This document shows positions 51,301 through 59,300 of a stretch of 64,000 nucleotides of DNA, piece after piece. Source of the stretch: G965200765 sp965200765 (lineage in GTDB: Bacteria > Pseudomonadota > Gammaproteobacteria > Arenicellales > JAJDZL01). Under the pieces are notes generated by a model. It did no database searches, was not told the origin of the DNA, and saw nothing but the letters and a program-made list of their open reading frames with translations. Position 1 is the first letter of the stretch. Each line of letters starts with the position of its first letter. Both the position numbers and the translations under genes were made by a program. Location: positions 558,001-622,000 of the forward strand of contig OZ241380.1 in the NCBI GenBank assembly GCA_965200765.1, in the 5' to 3' direction.

Positions 51301-53366
51301 CAAGCTGGCAACAGGTATCAGTTGAATATGCCGAAGGCACGAGCGGTACAGCCACTCAGGGAACTGACTATTTGGCATTGACAGGGGGAACACTGACCTT
51401 TGCGCCAGGCGACCTCAGCAAATCGTTCACTGTAACCGTGACCGGCGACGAGGTTGATGAACAGAATGAAACTGTTGTCGTCGAACTCAGCGATCCGACC
51501 AATGCGGGTATATCGACAGGAACCGGAACCGGAACCATCACGGACAACGATGAAGAGCCGACAGTAACTCTGCATCTGATTGACAATTCGATCTCGGAAA
51601 CTGGTACAGCTGCGGTATCGGCGAGCTTGAGCCATGCGTCCAGTGTTGCCACAACGATTACGATTACGCCAGTTGCGGATCTGTACACAGTAGGTATTGA
51701 TTCAAAAATTACAATTGCTGCCGGGCGTACAGCGAATGCGTTGGATACAGCAACAATCACTGCGGTGAACAATAACAAGGATGAAGATAACCGGACCGGG
51801 ACAGTAACTGGTACGGCGCAGAACTCCGTGGGTATCGGGTCTGTAACAGGAGTTTCGATTACGATTGAAGATGATGATGATGTGCCAACACTCAGTATCA
51901 ACTCGCCGAGCGTAACAGAGGGGGACGATGGCACTTCAGCCACACTGACATTTACGGTAACACTTGGTGCTTTATCCGGGCGGGCGGCGACTGTCGCATA
52001 TGCAGAAAGCACCGGTACTGCAACTCAGGGGACAGACTACACTGCGTTGGCAGGGGGCACGCTGACATTTGCGGCGGGAGAGACCAGCAAGACAATTGAA
52101 GTTACCGTAACTGGCGATGACTCGGACGAGGTTGACGAAACAGTTCTGGTGGTACTGAGTGCTCCAACAAATGCGTCAATTGAAACTGGAAACGGCACTG
52201 GTACCGGCACAATTACGGATGATGATGATCCGCCAACGGTATCCATTGCATCGCAATCAAGTGCAGAAGGAGACAGTGGCCCCGGCACGGCGCAACTGGA
52301 GGTGACACTGAGTGTTGCGAGTGGCAAGGAGGTTACAGTCGCTTACGCGGAAGGTTCCGGCGGCACTGCAACTCAGGGGACAGACTACACTGCGTTGCCG
52401 TCAGGCATGCTGACATTTGCGGCAGGAGAAACAGCCAAAGACATTGACATCACTGTGACAGGCGACACAACTCAAGAATCGGATGAAACAGTTGTGGTGA
52501 CACTGAGTAGTCCGGTGAATGCAACGCTTGGCACAGCATCTGGTACTTTGACCATTCAGGATGATGATGCGTCGCCGGTGACGGTGTCGATCTCTGTTGA
52601 GGGAGTGGATGGCAACGGGAATTCAGTGGACCGCGATGCTACATGGTCGGGTTTACAAATACGAGAGGGCGACTATGTACATGTCAAAGTAACAGTTAAC
52701 GACCCGTTGTCATCTTCATCGACGTTGGCAGCATCGGGAACCATTAGTTGCAGATTGTCACGAGATGAATCCCTTGGTTCTTGGGGGCGAACTAATTTGG
52801 ATTCTAATCACCTTCGTACTACAAGCCCTATTCCACAAGCGTGTAGTCTGACAGTTCCTGGAACTACCAGTATCTTGGTACACAAGGTGATCGCTGCGTT
52901 CTGGCCGCGCTCCGATACAACATTAAAGTACACCCTGAATCTGGATACTGATACCATCGCCACCAACGGCGGACGAATTCGCAAGGTGGTGCTTGGTACG
53001 TCTTCAGTTTCAGCGGAAGTGCTTGACATTTCCGATTCAGCTCCCACTTTCGGGACTGGCTCGGTCACTGACAAAACCTTTACCAAGGATGTTCCGATCG
53101 CGGAATTTCAAATACCAGAAGCGACCGAAGGTGAAGGTACGATTACCTATACGGTTTCTGGACTTCCTGTGGGTCTGATATTCGATGCAGACGGCAGTGG
53201 CACCTGTTCAGGGACTGAAGCGCGTGAGATCTGCGGAACTCCTACCACTGTCGCCGCCGCCAGTACCGTCACAATCACTGCATCTGATGAGGATTCCACT
53301 ACAGGAGCCGCCGACCAGGCTACGCTCACTTTCGATATTACTGTGGTTGGAACCGAAGCGGTCTAG
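33360..53366 (+). CDS. Giant secreted repeat protein (cadherin-like/Ig-like, Calx-beta), first 6668 residues
   Basis: The start is GTG at 33360 (ATG at 33375 possible). A ~33-residue basic N-region precedes a hydrophobic stretch (L-I-S-I-C-L-I-A-V-A-L-V-F-A) and N-V-E-A-A, a Sec signal with an extended N-region as in large adhesins. An SwmB-like domain (about 60-180) follows. Then come some fifteen alternations of unit A (P-x-x-L-T-E-x-N-L-N-x-A-T, ~100 aa) and unit B, an Ig-like He_PIG unit (G-L-P-x-G-L-x-F-D-x-D-G-x-G-x-C...I-C-G-T-P, ~100 aa). A few D-D-D-ending units are interspersed. An FN3 domain lies near 47170-47460, three Cys-less He_PIG units at 47470-48710, three SwmB-like units at 48715-49850, and Calx-beta units (S-P-S-V-x-E-G-D ... 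T-I-T-D-D-D) at 49850-52570. It ends at a TAG, but the same frame continues (next entry). Likely role: surface adhesion or biofilm. Confidence 0.88.
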   Translation: MNWYRMYGFLVSSLTITTWHRRFNHASVVLRAMGSLISICLIAVALVFASVSFTNANVEAAPTASITSNPTRVSGSDRYYIPGDSITTRLQTDLLFNTHDPGMKMKIDIGGVERQAGHTDPLSSGATDKMNFSYTVVWGDCDSDGITIPANSVIGSAWFIPGRIARPTNHSALTNQSAHKVFGCRPTISTTPSTLNESNLNNAEIVVTLTGGAQFVTGAAQKRFFALNTNIRNLEIDDVKGARNGDTTATLVLKFSGDANFSTLQTLGVTVSDIARTGPGIAGGLPTPTVNVAPNDEAPSFGSNTVANQYYTALSDFRAFTFPAAHGGNGNIRYIVQGLPSGLITDLTGSGTCPGSPSRPRTICGTPSPSLNFGTYNVTIIAQDADSNQALSDQGRLTFSINFSEASIASTNPASLTEETLDTATVNVALVGTTFGSGVTASDFELVTAIPNVSISQLSGAVANSNSAALRLDFSGDFNTPQTLAVKVKNSAHAGNFDLTTGTVNVAPTDEPPVFDRTVLPYYFDKKSTIRPFQIPAVVGGNGAISYEAHDLPAGIDFDEDGTGSCPGAMPRMVCGKLTGNDGSYDAYFIASDADTNEADSDKARLNVNMNFTEVDITATRPAVLTEANLNNAEIELTLEASTTFTSSNFELVTTIPNLTIASVSESVAGGSVVNLTLGFHGDITGSETLAVKVNATANSAGVDLTTDTVTVTPTPGIALSKNSIRVEEDSFGANANVDTYTVALNANPGNCSVIVVAESNSTDVEIDTDSTKQEKRLTFSSTNWSDPQTITVTAKQDADQVNDTVTLSHRNANQCTGSLYTTSLTFPSVSVEVVDDDAPGKAVLITSRPANGTHYVAGENITTRIRGLEAIATPTSFPTLQMKINIGGSEQNADVTSTFTQGMTQIDFSYTVTRNDFDTNGISIPANSLVNANFQTSSSQAVDTSHSALADQSRQKVVGSAVSISATNPTSLTETNLNNATLNLSLTGTTFASGVTASSFELVSAIPDLSISQVSTVNSGDTTATLTLAFTGSISAPEALAVKVKNAAHAGSVDLTSASVSVAPTDAMPVFTSIITTKILPKGIAIQPFQIPAASGGNGELSYEVRGLPAGLVFDEDGSGSCPGNSPRMICGTPRTAAINYSVRVTVNDADSDRARSDQARQEFIIALYGINIVSTTPSTLSELNLNTATIRVELVNTTFGRGVNASSFELVTELQNVSVNSVSGGSAGSRTATLSMYFGGTFSSASENLAVRVKSTAHRRSGNLTTDPLTVQGTPDVGLSVNTINLSEDNDPTATYIIFLTTSRAPGCDLTFDIESNNPDVRIGTASNSPTKIVGNFMSSQTYTVQLYARSDADHLDDTATITHKFKNSCVPYTTSMTLPSMQVRVVDDEDPPAVAISSPALLTRSTLNGATLNLALQNATFASGLVASGFELVTGIANLSISGVVASGTTATLTLSHSGTLSADRKLRVRVPASSHSGVGVLETNEIDVLLNNDTAPSFGSLVIPTKYFAKGVLIDPFTIPPARYGNGDLTYEIQGLPAGLDFDKIGGRCGPGVFSPLTICGTPTAAGTHTVTITVTDADSNSAGSDKHELTFTIFVSGVSITSSPAQLTRSNLNTATLSLTLTDTTFASGVSTSSFEVLTLIPDVTISQVSGATAGTTTATLTLAYTPGTLNNEQTLAVKVKANANTRGFDLTSNALTVQPPDIAPSFGSGSVTDKVYQKGQSITEFQIPVATHAGGDSLSYTVENLPRGLVFDKDGSGICPGNDLREICGTPAVSGSSSVNVVVNDEDTNRASGDQARLTFNITVYDAAITSFNPVSLTGTNLNSATLGITLTGTTFGSGVTASSFEFVTTIPSLSISNVSTVNSGDTTATLTLAFTGSITNATTLAVKVLAAAHARSGDLTTGSVLVPPTNTDDTAPSFGTSTVAAKYFAANTSIDAFQIPAASGGNGNLTYTVTNLPTGFVFDADGNGDCSGSNPRTVCGTPTATGSSTVTVNVHDADSNRANTDRAQISFMIMVSGASVVSTNPSSLTEANLNAATINLSLTGTTFGSVVPVSSFELVTDIPDVSIAGVSGVTSGGTTAALTLGFIGNISNAQTLAVKVLAAAHARDFDIETNSISVAASDEKPTFGGVVGNKDFATNSPILPFQIPAASGGNGDLTYTVTGLPSGIVFDKDGSGSCPGNTARAICGTPASDTTSVVVVTVHDSDSNRASGDSDVLMFKLTVGSPAAAITSTNPAQLTESNLNDATIEVRLSQTTLNRTYTAANFELVSTIPNLTIAGIRGFSNKIVRLQLGFTGEFDAAQTIAVKVKASAHAHSGDLTTGTITVNPTSELVLSKSRITLNEDPGESEANIGTYTVKLTSNPGNCDVVLEHISSNSDVTVGSGESFNEPSITFDSTNWNSPVTVRVTAAQDTDTLNDTATISYRNTRTCAGTLYPTSGEFPPRVTVVVIDDDIATATITSPAAFTTASLSAGQISISISNVAFGSGVSTSSFQLVTGITGLSISQVSNVNSGDTTATLTLSSFSGTITGTETLAVRVLNSAHTGNSDITSNALTVNSTDNAPSFGSATIANKNYQQNSEITAFQIPVATGGEGTLAYELESLPAGLIFDEDGTGDCDGSNVRTVCGTPTTAGSSTVVVNVHDADSNRTSADRAQNSFTITVSSVSITSTSQTPLTESDLGGATISVTLGGTSFGSGVTASSFGLVTEIPNVSIASIATVTSGDTTAVLTLAFTGNMSSSQTLGVSVQAAAHTSGIALTSEAILVLESSVTDSVPTFGSNTVSNRKFAKDTPIEAIQVPAATGGNGTLIYTATNLPEGLVFDADGTGSCQGTTPRTICGTPTAYGTSSVMITVNDSDSNRAAGDTISLTFSIEIAKPSVAIASTNPSPLTESGLNTATLTLQLTNSSFASPATLSNFELLTNIPSIGISQVSVPNPGRTTAVLTLTFTGNISTQHTLAVKVKDAAHASTLDLTSATVAVSPTDEVPSFSSVVQNKVFVVRTNIVPFRISTASGGNGRLSYEIENLPPGLVFDENGTGRCGAVLHICGRANGNGSFTVNVIANDADSNRETSDQARQTFTINVLDVLVRSTTPSSLTEADLNNAKIAVHLIGTTFASGVNASSFELVTAIPSLSILSVSGATAGGTEATLTLAFTGDISTAGTVAVRVKGAAHTSSNDALTTVTRGVFPTSGVAVSAQTLTLDEAPGDNTANVETYTIALKSSPGNCSVVIEASSNNADVALDADSSPLKQRFTFDGTSWNVPQTVTVTVSRDSDGFDETSKVTHAIVAQCAGTPYISTLDIPSVSVVVNDSESVAVESSPAFFTIDTFNNSDLTLNLTGTTFTKTLVASDFQLITNIEGISILSATGASGGSTATLRLGFRGVARSDSKFKVRILAAAHAGPDNLESGDISLLVADTAPSFGTSSVSNKYFMEDEPIATFQIPAVSGGNGTITYSVDGLPEGLVFDADGSVDCPHSAPRTICGTPTELDVSNIVVTVIDSDTNDSDGDRAQLMFDISIVEASVTSSPSQLVWSNLNNSTLSLTLTNTTFVAGVSASDFEVVSTLSGLSISGVSGVTSGGTTGTLTLSFNIRAIATLESFAIKVKPTAHAGDIDLITNAISVSPSDVAPTFGGATLSKMYFPAGNAITEFQIPAATHLTDEVSYTVQGLPAGLEFDEDGSGSCSGNDARKICGTPVAPGIYSATATAHDQDTNRSTGDSATLAIQIIVYGPTISSTSPSALLASNLNAATISLSMSSVNFVSGVTTSSFELITNIPNLSISQISGGGNGALTATLTLAFTGSITSAQTLAVRVKAAAHSRTGDITTPTVLVLPTGTSDTAPSFSSSSLTKEYSLGVPIDAFQIPAASGGNGDLDYTVVSVPQGIIYDADGSSGCPGTTPRTICGTLTRGGSNRVTVTVHDSDSNRTDSDRGQLSINMIAYRARIQSTNPSPLTVSNLNTATISVSMTGSTFGSGVTTSSFELITDIPSLSISQVSGATSGSSSATLTLSFSGNFSVDETLKVKIKSSAHARGNDLVSENAITVSPSNAIPTFSSTVDNKVYPTNVEIDAFQIPAASGGNGDLDYSVAGLPSGLMFDEDGNGDCPGTTPRTICGTPDSGAIGVIVVVAHDSDLNRAPSDSARLNFFIRTTPAKVRIVSTSPATLTEANLNNATIRVALELLEFESGANSSHFELVTEISNMSITQVSGVTTGGTTATLTLSFTGDFSVPKTLAVKLKAAAHNLENDVTSDPITVSPTDESPAFSESEEDKNYFRNVAITSFQVPAASGGNGSITYVDAGLPDGLVFDADGTGSCQGNEARTICGTPTTNGTSTVTITASDTDTNNAQADKATLTFMIRVQDAPTVTISSTPGTLSEDNLHRATIDVTLSGTVFAGSGNSRFELDTSISGLTISRVTGARPGSTTATLTLAFDQVTGNFNATQSLRVKVKDAGHLSVGDLTSNSLSVLQSNEVTISTSRIDLIANNPANSANSGSYTIVLASAPQGNVVLRLQLAKPGFNRAPTVADNITIDTNSMASGNQNTLTFTQMNWNTPQTVNVTGRDAIGVGATSVETIIHDITSGSAPYQTGQTIDDVKVWVHPPISIPAGLSAVAGDGQATLNWTNPSNRGIAGYELSYRAGTSGAFTLWTAIPGSNSKSIGYTVPNLTNGIVYTVRLRTVSSGGHSGYAETTVTPSATADAMPKFTKTVPRLRYKSNSAIATVTLPAATGGNGTLTYAMASVPTGLTYTAPSSGSNHGGTITGTPTQNRGATNYALTATDTDNDVATLNVSIEVLNAPYVTGLRIGSARNYLTGELISVVVQFNEDVSVTGGGTTFLLQIGDTWHRMDSVEADSDSNEYRFEYRVASTDWDGDGITVPRNPFRFFVEYGGQGSITRPGRGASLITDIDVHRKVSFSNNNVYRVNDKTPSFPAQAIGAQRYVTGQQANLILPAATSGDMPLHYVVDSSDLPDGLIHTPPTGSTTGGTISGTPTRVENKTVNLTATDRDGDSASLAFAMNVERESLPDFGTATSPHLAVEINAAANLALPQVSGGNLPVVYSVSPSLPDGLVLDSSTAAITGTSAIANSSASYRLTAVDYDGDTDTLDFTLAVTQPVRRVSAVSINSTPAANKTYAAGENITAAVRFDGDISVTGSPKLELKIGDATRQASFTSLSGANTLNFSYTVLSTDRDNNGISIGANALKLNGGTIGGVGSGAVAANLNLGTHAISNDANHKVQGGVSAPTHVTFVSTPANGDTYRAGETIITRVSFDQEVEVTGFPQLELKIGSRTRKANYSSRTSGNTGLNFTYTIIASDRDDNGISIDKNALQLNGGKIQGTGKVDALLDLGFSAVSNASGHKVAGGAAAPSQLTVTSSPASGDTYGIGETIEATVVFDEAITVTGSPKLALTIGENRRQATFTGRSNSNTAMNFSYTVLYSDLDDDGISIDANALIANGGTIRNSRNIDADLSLDGTAVSNDSNHKVAGGVSDNDPRISISSPSVTEGNGGSVTLRYAVTLSKTGTQQITVNYGTGAASTASAGTDYTLTPGMLTFAPGETSKNIDVTVQGDTLNELDEIVVVVLSNPTNAALAIATGTGTITDDDAIPTLSISSPSVVEGDRDNVTLQFVVTLSAASGRQVTVDYAEGSGGSANPVWDYDLLSEGTLTFAPGETRKTIDVTVKPDTADEADETIMVVLSDPSNATLSTATGTGTITDNDATPSLSISSPSVIEGDGGATTLRFVVTLSAVSGRQVTVRYAEGAGGTAIAGTDYTALVAGMLTFAPGESSRTIDVSVTGDTTEESNETIVVTLSSPTNATISTATGTGTITDDDGMPSLSIDSPTVVEGADGTTTTLRFTVTLSPANNTQRVTVKYADAGTGRATSGTDYVAINRGTLEFAVGETSKNINVTVNGDALDEPDEQFVIALSEAVSASISTANGTGTITDDDVPQLSISSPTVEEVDEDESATMEFTVTLSPASWQQVSVEYAEGTSGTATQGTDYLALTGGTLTFAPGDLSKSFTVTVTGDEVDEQNETVVVELSDPTNAGISTGTGTGTITDNDEEPTVTLHLIDNSISETGTAAVSASLSHASSVATTITITPVADLYTVGIDSKITIAAGRTANALDTATITAVNNNKDEDNRTGTVTGTAQNSVGIGSVTGVSITIEDDDDVPTLSINSPSVTEGDDGTSATLTFTVTLGALSGRAATVAYAESTGTATQGTDYTALAGGTLTFAAGETSKTIEVTVTGDDSDEVDETVLVVLSAPTNASIETGNGTGTGTITDDDDPPTVSIASQSSAEGDSGPGTAQLEVTLSVASGKEVTVAYAEGSGGTATQGTDYTALPSGMLTFAAGETAKDIDITVTGDTTQESDETVVVTLSSPVNATLGTASGTLTIQDDDASPVTVSISVEGVDGNGNSVDRDATWSGLQIREGDYVHVKVTVNDPLSSSSTLAASGTISCRLSRDESLGSWGRTNLDSNHLRTTSPIPQACSLTVPGTTSILVHKVIAAFWPRSDTTLKYTLNLDTDTIATNGGRIRKVVLGTSSVSAEVLDISDSAPTFGTGSVTDKTFTKDVPIAEFQIPEATEGEGTITYTVSGLPVGLIFDADGSGTCSGTEAREICGTPTTVAAASTVTITASDEDSTTGAADQATLTFDITVVGTEAV

Positions 53367-56300
53367 ATTACATCGACTCCAAGTACACTGACCGAATCCA
53401 CTCTGAACAATGCTACGCTGACTGTAGACTTGGCGAATGCGACATATGCGGGTTCAGGAGATAGTCGATTCGAGCTGGATACCACAATCACCGGACTTAC
53501 CATCTCCAATGTTACAGGAGCAGCGGCCGGCAGTACGACAGCAACGCTGACACTGTCGTTCAATCAGGCAACTGGCGATTTTAGTTCGGACCAAACACTG
53601 GCAGTCAAGGTAAAGGCTGCGGGACATTCGGGAAGCAGCGATATAACCTCGAACTCGCTGACTGTAACGCCGACTTTCGGCGTAACAATCAGCGAGAGCA
53701 GCTTGTCGCTGGATGAGGATCCGGGGTCCACGAACGCGAATGCCGGCAGTTATACAGTGGTATTGAATAGCAAGCCGGCCGGTGATGTAACAATCACCGT
53801 AGCGAGCAACAACACCGATGTAACTGTAGATACAGATTCTGTGATGATCGGAGCACAGGATACGATGACGTTCTCGCCTACAACCTGGAGTACACCGCAG
53901 ACAGTAAACGTAACAGCGGCTTCAGACAACACCGCGACGGACGATTCGGCGACAATCAGTCACAGTGTCACCACTGGCGATGCACCGTATAGTGCAACAC
54001 TCGTTATTGACAGTGTTTCAGTTACAGTAAACGACGATGAAACGCCGGGAATCACTTCCAGTGAAACCTCCAGAAGTTTGATTGAAGGTCATGCCACTGA
54101 CGCGACCAAGACCTACACCTTGGTGCTGGACGCAGAACCAACGTCTGATGTGACTGTTACTCTAAGCAGTGCTGACAGTGATGCGGTAGCTGTCGATACA
54201 GACACCGATACAAACGGAGACCAGAATACCCTGACATTTACAACCGGGAACTGGAACACGGCTCAAACCGTGACACTGACCGCAAAGGACGATACCGACT
54301 GGGCGGATGAAACAGTGACGATCACTCATACGGCCGCGCAATCGGGTGGTGAACAGGAATTTCAGGGTCTATCCGGCACCCTGACTGCAAACGTAGACGA
54401 TGATGAATCCGCGCCGGCACTGACGTTGCATCTGTCAAATGAATCTATTGATGAAAGCGGTTCAGACAATTCAACCACCGTCACGGCCAGTCTTGACCGC
54501 GCATTGGATTTTCTGACAACAGTCACAATTGCTGCGACACCGTTGTCTCCGGCAGTGAGTGGAGACATTGAGGTCAGCACTAACAAGACATTGACAATCG
54601 CGGTAGGCGATACAACGAGTACTGGCGCGGTGACCGTCACAGCAGTTGACAACAATCGGGATTCGCCAAACAAGATTGTGACAATTTCAGGCACGGCGAC
54701 AGGCGGGCACAATATAGCGGATCCGGCGAGTAAAACGCTGACCATTGTAGACGATGATGTGCCGCCGACTCTGTCGATTAACTCGCCAAGCGTGACAGAA
54801 GGAGATGCAGGTTCTACTGCAACAATGACGTTCACGGTATCACTGAATCCGGCAGCACCGCATCCGGTTACGGTTAACTACGCAGATGCGACCGGTACTG
54901 CGACATCGGGAACTGACTATGCGGCCTTCGCAAGTAGCACACTGACATTTGTAGCAGGGGAAAGGTCAAAGACGATTAGTGTTACGGTAACGGGAGATGA
55001 CGATGGCGAAGCGAATGAAACAATAAAGATCCGACTGAGCAGTCCGAACCCGTCGGATACACCAATTTCAACCGCCGTTGGAACTGGAACGATTTTAGAT
55101 GACGAAGTGCCGACCTTGTCGATCGACTCGCCCGTTGTAACAGAAGGGGACAGCGGGGATACTGCAACAATGACGTTCACGGTGTCACTGAATCCGGCAG
55201 CACCGCATCAGGTCACGGTTAACTACGCAGATGCGACTTCTGGAACTGCGACCTCGGGAGCTGACTACGTAGCGATTACGGGCGGCACGCTGACATTTGC
55301 CGCCGGCGAGACCAGCAAGACGATTGCTGTTTCGGTGACCGGTGACGGCGATATCGAAGGCAATGAGACAGTACAGATCACGCTCAGTAGCCCGAATCCG
55401 TCGAACACGCCGATTTCAACAGCAACCGGAACCGGAACGATTGCAGACAACGAGACACCCACCCTTTCAATCAACTCGCCAAGTGTAACAGAAGGTGACA
55501 CCGGCGATACTGCAACTCTCACGTTCACCGTAACACTAAGTCCGGCAAGCACTCAGCAAGTCACAGTGAACTATGCAGACGCGAATTCTGGAACCGCGAC
55601 CTCGGGAACGGACTACACACGCATTACTGGCAACACGCTGACATTTGCCGTGGGCGAAACTAGCAAGACTTTTGATGTTTCGGTAACGGGAGATTCAATT
55701 GACGAGCCAGACGAGACCATCAAGGTCAATATCAGCAGTCCGAACCCGACAACCACGCCGATTTCGATTGCAACAGGTACTGGAACCATCGCAGACAACG
55801 AGTCACCCACCCTGTCGATTGGCACAGCGAGTGTGACAGAAGGCGACAGTGGCGGGGCGACGACGATGAGTTTTACGGTTTCGCTGAGTCCGGCAAGCTA
55901 CCAGCGGGTGACAGTACAGTACGCGGATGCGGGCACCGGGACCGCGGTAGCGGGTACCGATTACGCGACTTTCGCAGGCGGTACGCTAACTTTCGATGCG
56001 GGCGAGACGAGTAAAACCATTGATATTTCAGTGACAGGCGACGATGTCGCCGAACCCGATGAGACGGTTCTGATAACGATTAGTAATCCGACTCCTTCAG
56101 GTACGCCGATTTCGACGGCGACTGGCACCGGAACCATTACAGACAACGAAGTTCCGACCTTGTCGATTGACTCGCCAAGTGTCACAGAGGGCGACACCGG
56201 TTCGGTAACGATGACTTTTACCGTAACACTGAATCCGGCGAGCAATCAGCAAGTCACAGTAGACTATGCCGACGCGAATTCTGGAACTGCGACCTCGGGA

Positions 56301-59300
56301 ACCGACTACACAGCCATTACTGGCAACACGCTGACCTTCGCAGTCGGTGAAACCAGCAAAACGATTTCTGTTTCGGTAACCGGAGACAGTACAACGGAGG
56401 CAAGCGAGACGATACAGATTACGCTCAGCAATCCAAATCCGTCCGGAACCCCGATCGCAACTGCGACTGGAACGGGAACAATATTGGACAACGAGACATC
56501 TAGCCTGTCGATCGATTCGCCAAGTGTCACAGAAGGTGACACCGGATCGTCAACAATGACGTTCACCGTAACATTAAATCCGGCGAGCAATCAACAAGTC
56601 ACAGTGGCGTATGCAGACGCGAATACTGGAACCGCGACCTCGGGGACTGACTACACAGCCATTACAGGCAACACACTGACATTTGCGGCGGGCGATACCA
56701 GCAAGACATTTACTGTGTCAGTAACCGGAGATACAATTCACGAAGCGGATGAAACCATCAAGGCAACAATCAGCAGTCCGAACCCGTCAAGCACACCAAT
56801 TGCGACTGCGACCGGCACCGGAACAATCACGAACAATGATGCGGCGCCAACGGCAACATTGGCACTGACAAACAGTTCAATCTCGGAGAACGGCGGCACG
56901 ACCACGGTTACTGCAACACTGAGCCATGCATCCAGTGCAGATACCACGATTACAGTTACTCCGGTCGCAAACTCCTACACGGTTGGTTCGGATGCAACAA
57001 TTACGATTCCGAAGGGACAGACTTCCAATAGCAGCGACACCGCGACGATCAACGCGGTGAACAATTCCCGGGATGAAGCGAACCGGGTAGTTTCAGTTAT
57101 GGGTACGATGACGAATACGATCGGAACCGGCACTGTGACCGGTGTCAATTTGACGCTGGTTGACGATGACAATCCACCGACAATCTCAATTTCGTCACCA
57201 AGTGTAACCGAGGGTGACGGCGATTCGGTCAATTTAACCTTCAAGGTGACGCTGAGTGCGGCAAGCGGGAAGACAGTGACTGTGAACTACGCTGATGCCG
57301 GAAGCGGCACAGCTTCATCAACTAGCGATTACACGTTGGCTTCGGGTTCAGTGACATTTTCAGCGGGGGATACAGAAGAAGACATTGTTGTAACTGTTGC
57401 AGGCGATACGACAGACGAGGAGAACGAGACCATTATCGTGTCGCTGAGCAATCCGACAAATGCATCTTTTGCCGGCGGCGCAACATCTATCACTGGTACA
57501 GGGACGATCACCGACAACGACGACTCGCCGACGATATCGATTTCTTCACCGAATGTGGCAGAAGGGGACAGCACCACCACAACGCTGCGGTTTGTAGTTT
57601 CGCTAAGCAAGGCGAGTGAAAAGGCGATTACAGTTGCATACGAAGATGCGGGCACTGGTACGGCAGTATCAGGAACCGATTATTCGACGCTGGCTGCGGG
57701 CACGCTGAATTTTGCCGCGGGCGATACCAGCAAGAACATTGATGTTTCAGTTGCAGGCGATACGCTCAGCGAGCCGAACGAGACGGTAATCGTGAAATTG
57801 AGCAATCCGACGAATGCGTCTTTTGCCGACAGCGCAACGTCCATCACTGGTACAGGGACGATCAATAACGATGACCGCTCGATCTTGTCAATCAATTCAC
57901 CAAGCGTTTCGGAAGGAGACAGTGGTGACAAGACACTTACTTTCAAGGTGACTTTGACTCCGGCGAGCGACCGGGAAGTGACGGTGAACTATGCTGAAGG
58001 AACCGGCGGCACGGCAACTTCGGGAACTGACTATACGGCATTGTCAGCAGACAGGCTGACATTTGCGGTGGGTGACACGGAAAAAGACATCGATGTGACG
58101 ATCAGGGGAGACACCGTCGATGAGCAAAATGAAACCATTGTGGTGAAGCTTAGTGGTTCATCCAACGCAGAAATTGGAACGAACGCGGGTACCGGTACTG
58201 GCACGATCACGGACGACGATGATGCACCGACGGTGACACTGTCGCTGGATGACAATTCGATTTCGGAAAACGGCGGCACGGCGACGGTGTCGGCGACACT
58301 CAGCAACGCATCAATCGAATCAACAACCATAACAATCGCTGCAGTATCGGACCTTTACACGGTAGGGTCGGATACGACGATTACGATTGCTGCGGGAGAG
58401 ACAACAAATGCGTCGGATACGGTAACAATTACGGCTGTGAATAACACAAAAGATGAACAGAATCGTACAGGAACGGTGACGGGAAGTGCTTCTAACGATC
58501 ATGGCATAGGTGCGTTGACGGGTGTAGGACTGACACTGGAGGACGATGATGACCCGCCGACGGTGTCGATCAGTTCGCCGAGCGTGGCAGAGGGCGACAG
58601 CAGTACTGCGACGTTGCGATTTGTGGTTTCGCTAAGTGCTGCGAGTGGCAGGACGGTGACAGTGAACTATGCCGAAGGGACCGGCGGCACAGCAACAGCA
58701 GGTACTGACTACACGGCATTGCCGAGTGGTACGCTGACGTTCACAGCGGGGCAGACGAGCAAGAATATTGATGTATCGGTAACCGGCGACACGCTGGACG
58801 AAGACGACGAAACCGTGAAAGTCACATTGAGTGGCCCTGCTAATGCGACGCTGGGCACTGCGACCGGTACGGGAACGATCACGGACGACGATGATGCACC
58901 AACGGTGTCAATCAACTCGCCAAGCGTGGCAGAGGGGGACAGCAGTACTGCGAGGTTGCGTTTTGTTGTGACATTAAGCGCAGCCAGTAGCAGAACCATA
59001 ACGGTTGCATATGCGGATGCAGGAACAGGAACTGCGACTTCCGGTACAGACTACACAGCATTGCCGAGCGGTACGCTGACGTTTACGGCGGGGCAGACGA
59101 ACAAGAACATTGATGTAACAGTAAACGGCGATACGCTGGACGAAGACAACGAAACCGTGAAAGTGACACTGAGTAGTCCCAGCAATGCGACGCTGGGCGC
59201 GGCAAGCACCGGTACGGGAACAATTACGGACGACGATGACTTGCCGACGGTGTCGATCAGTTCGCCGAGCGTGGCAGAGGGGGACAGCAGTACTACGACG

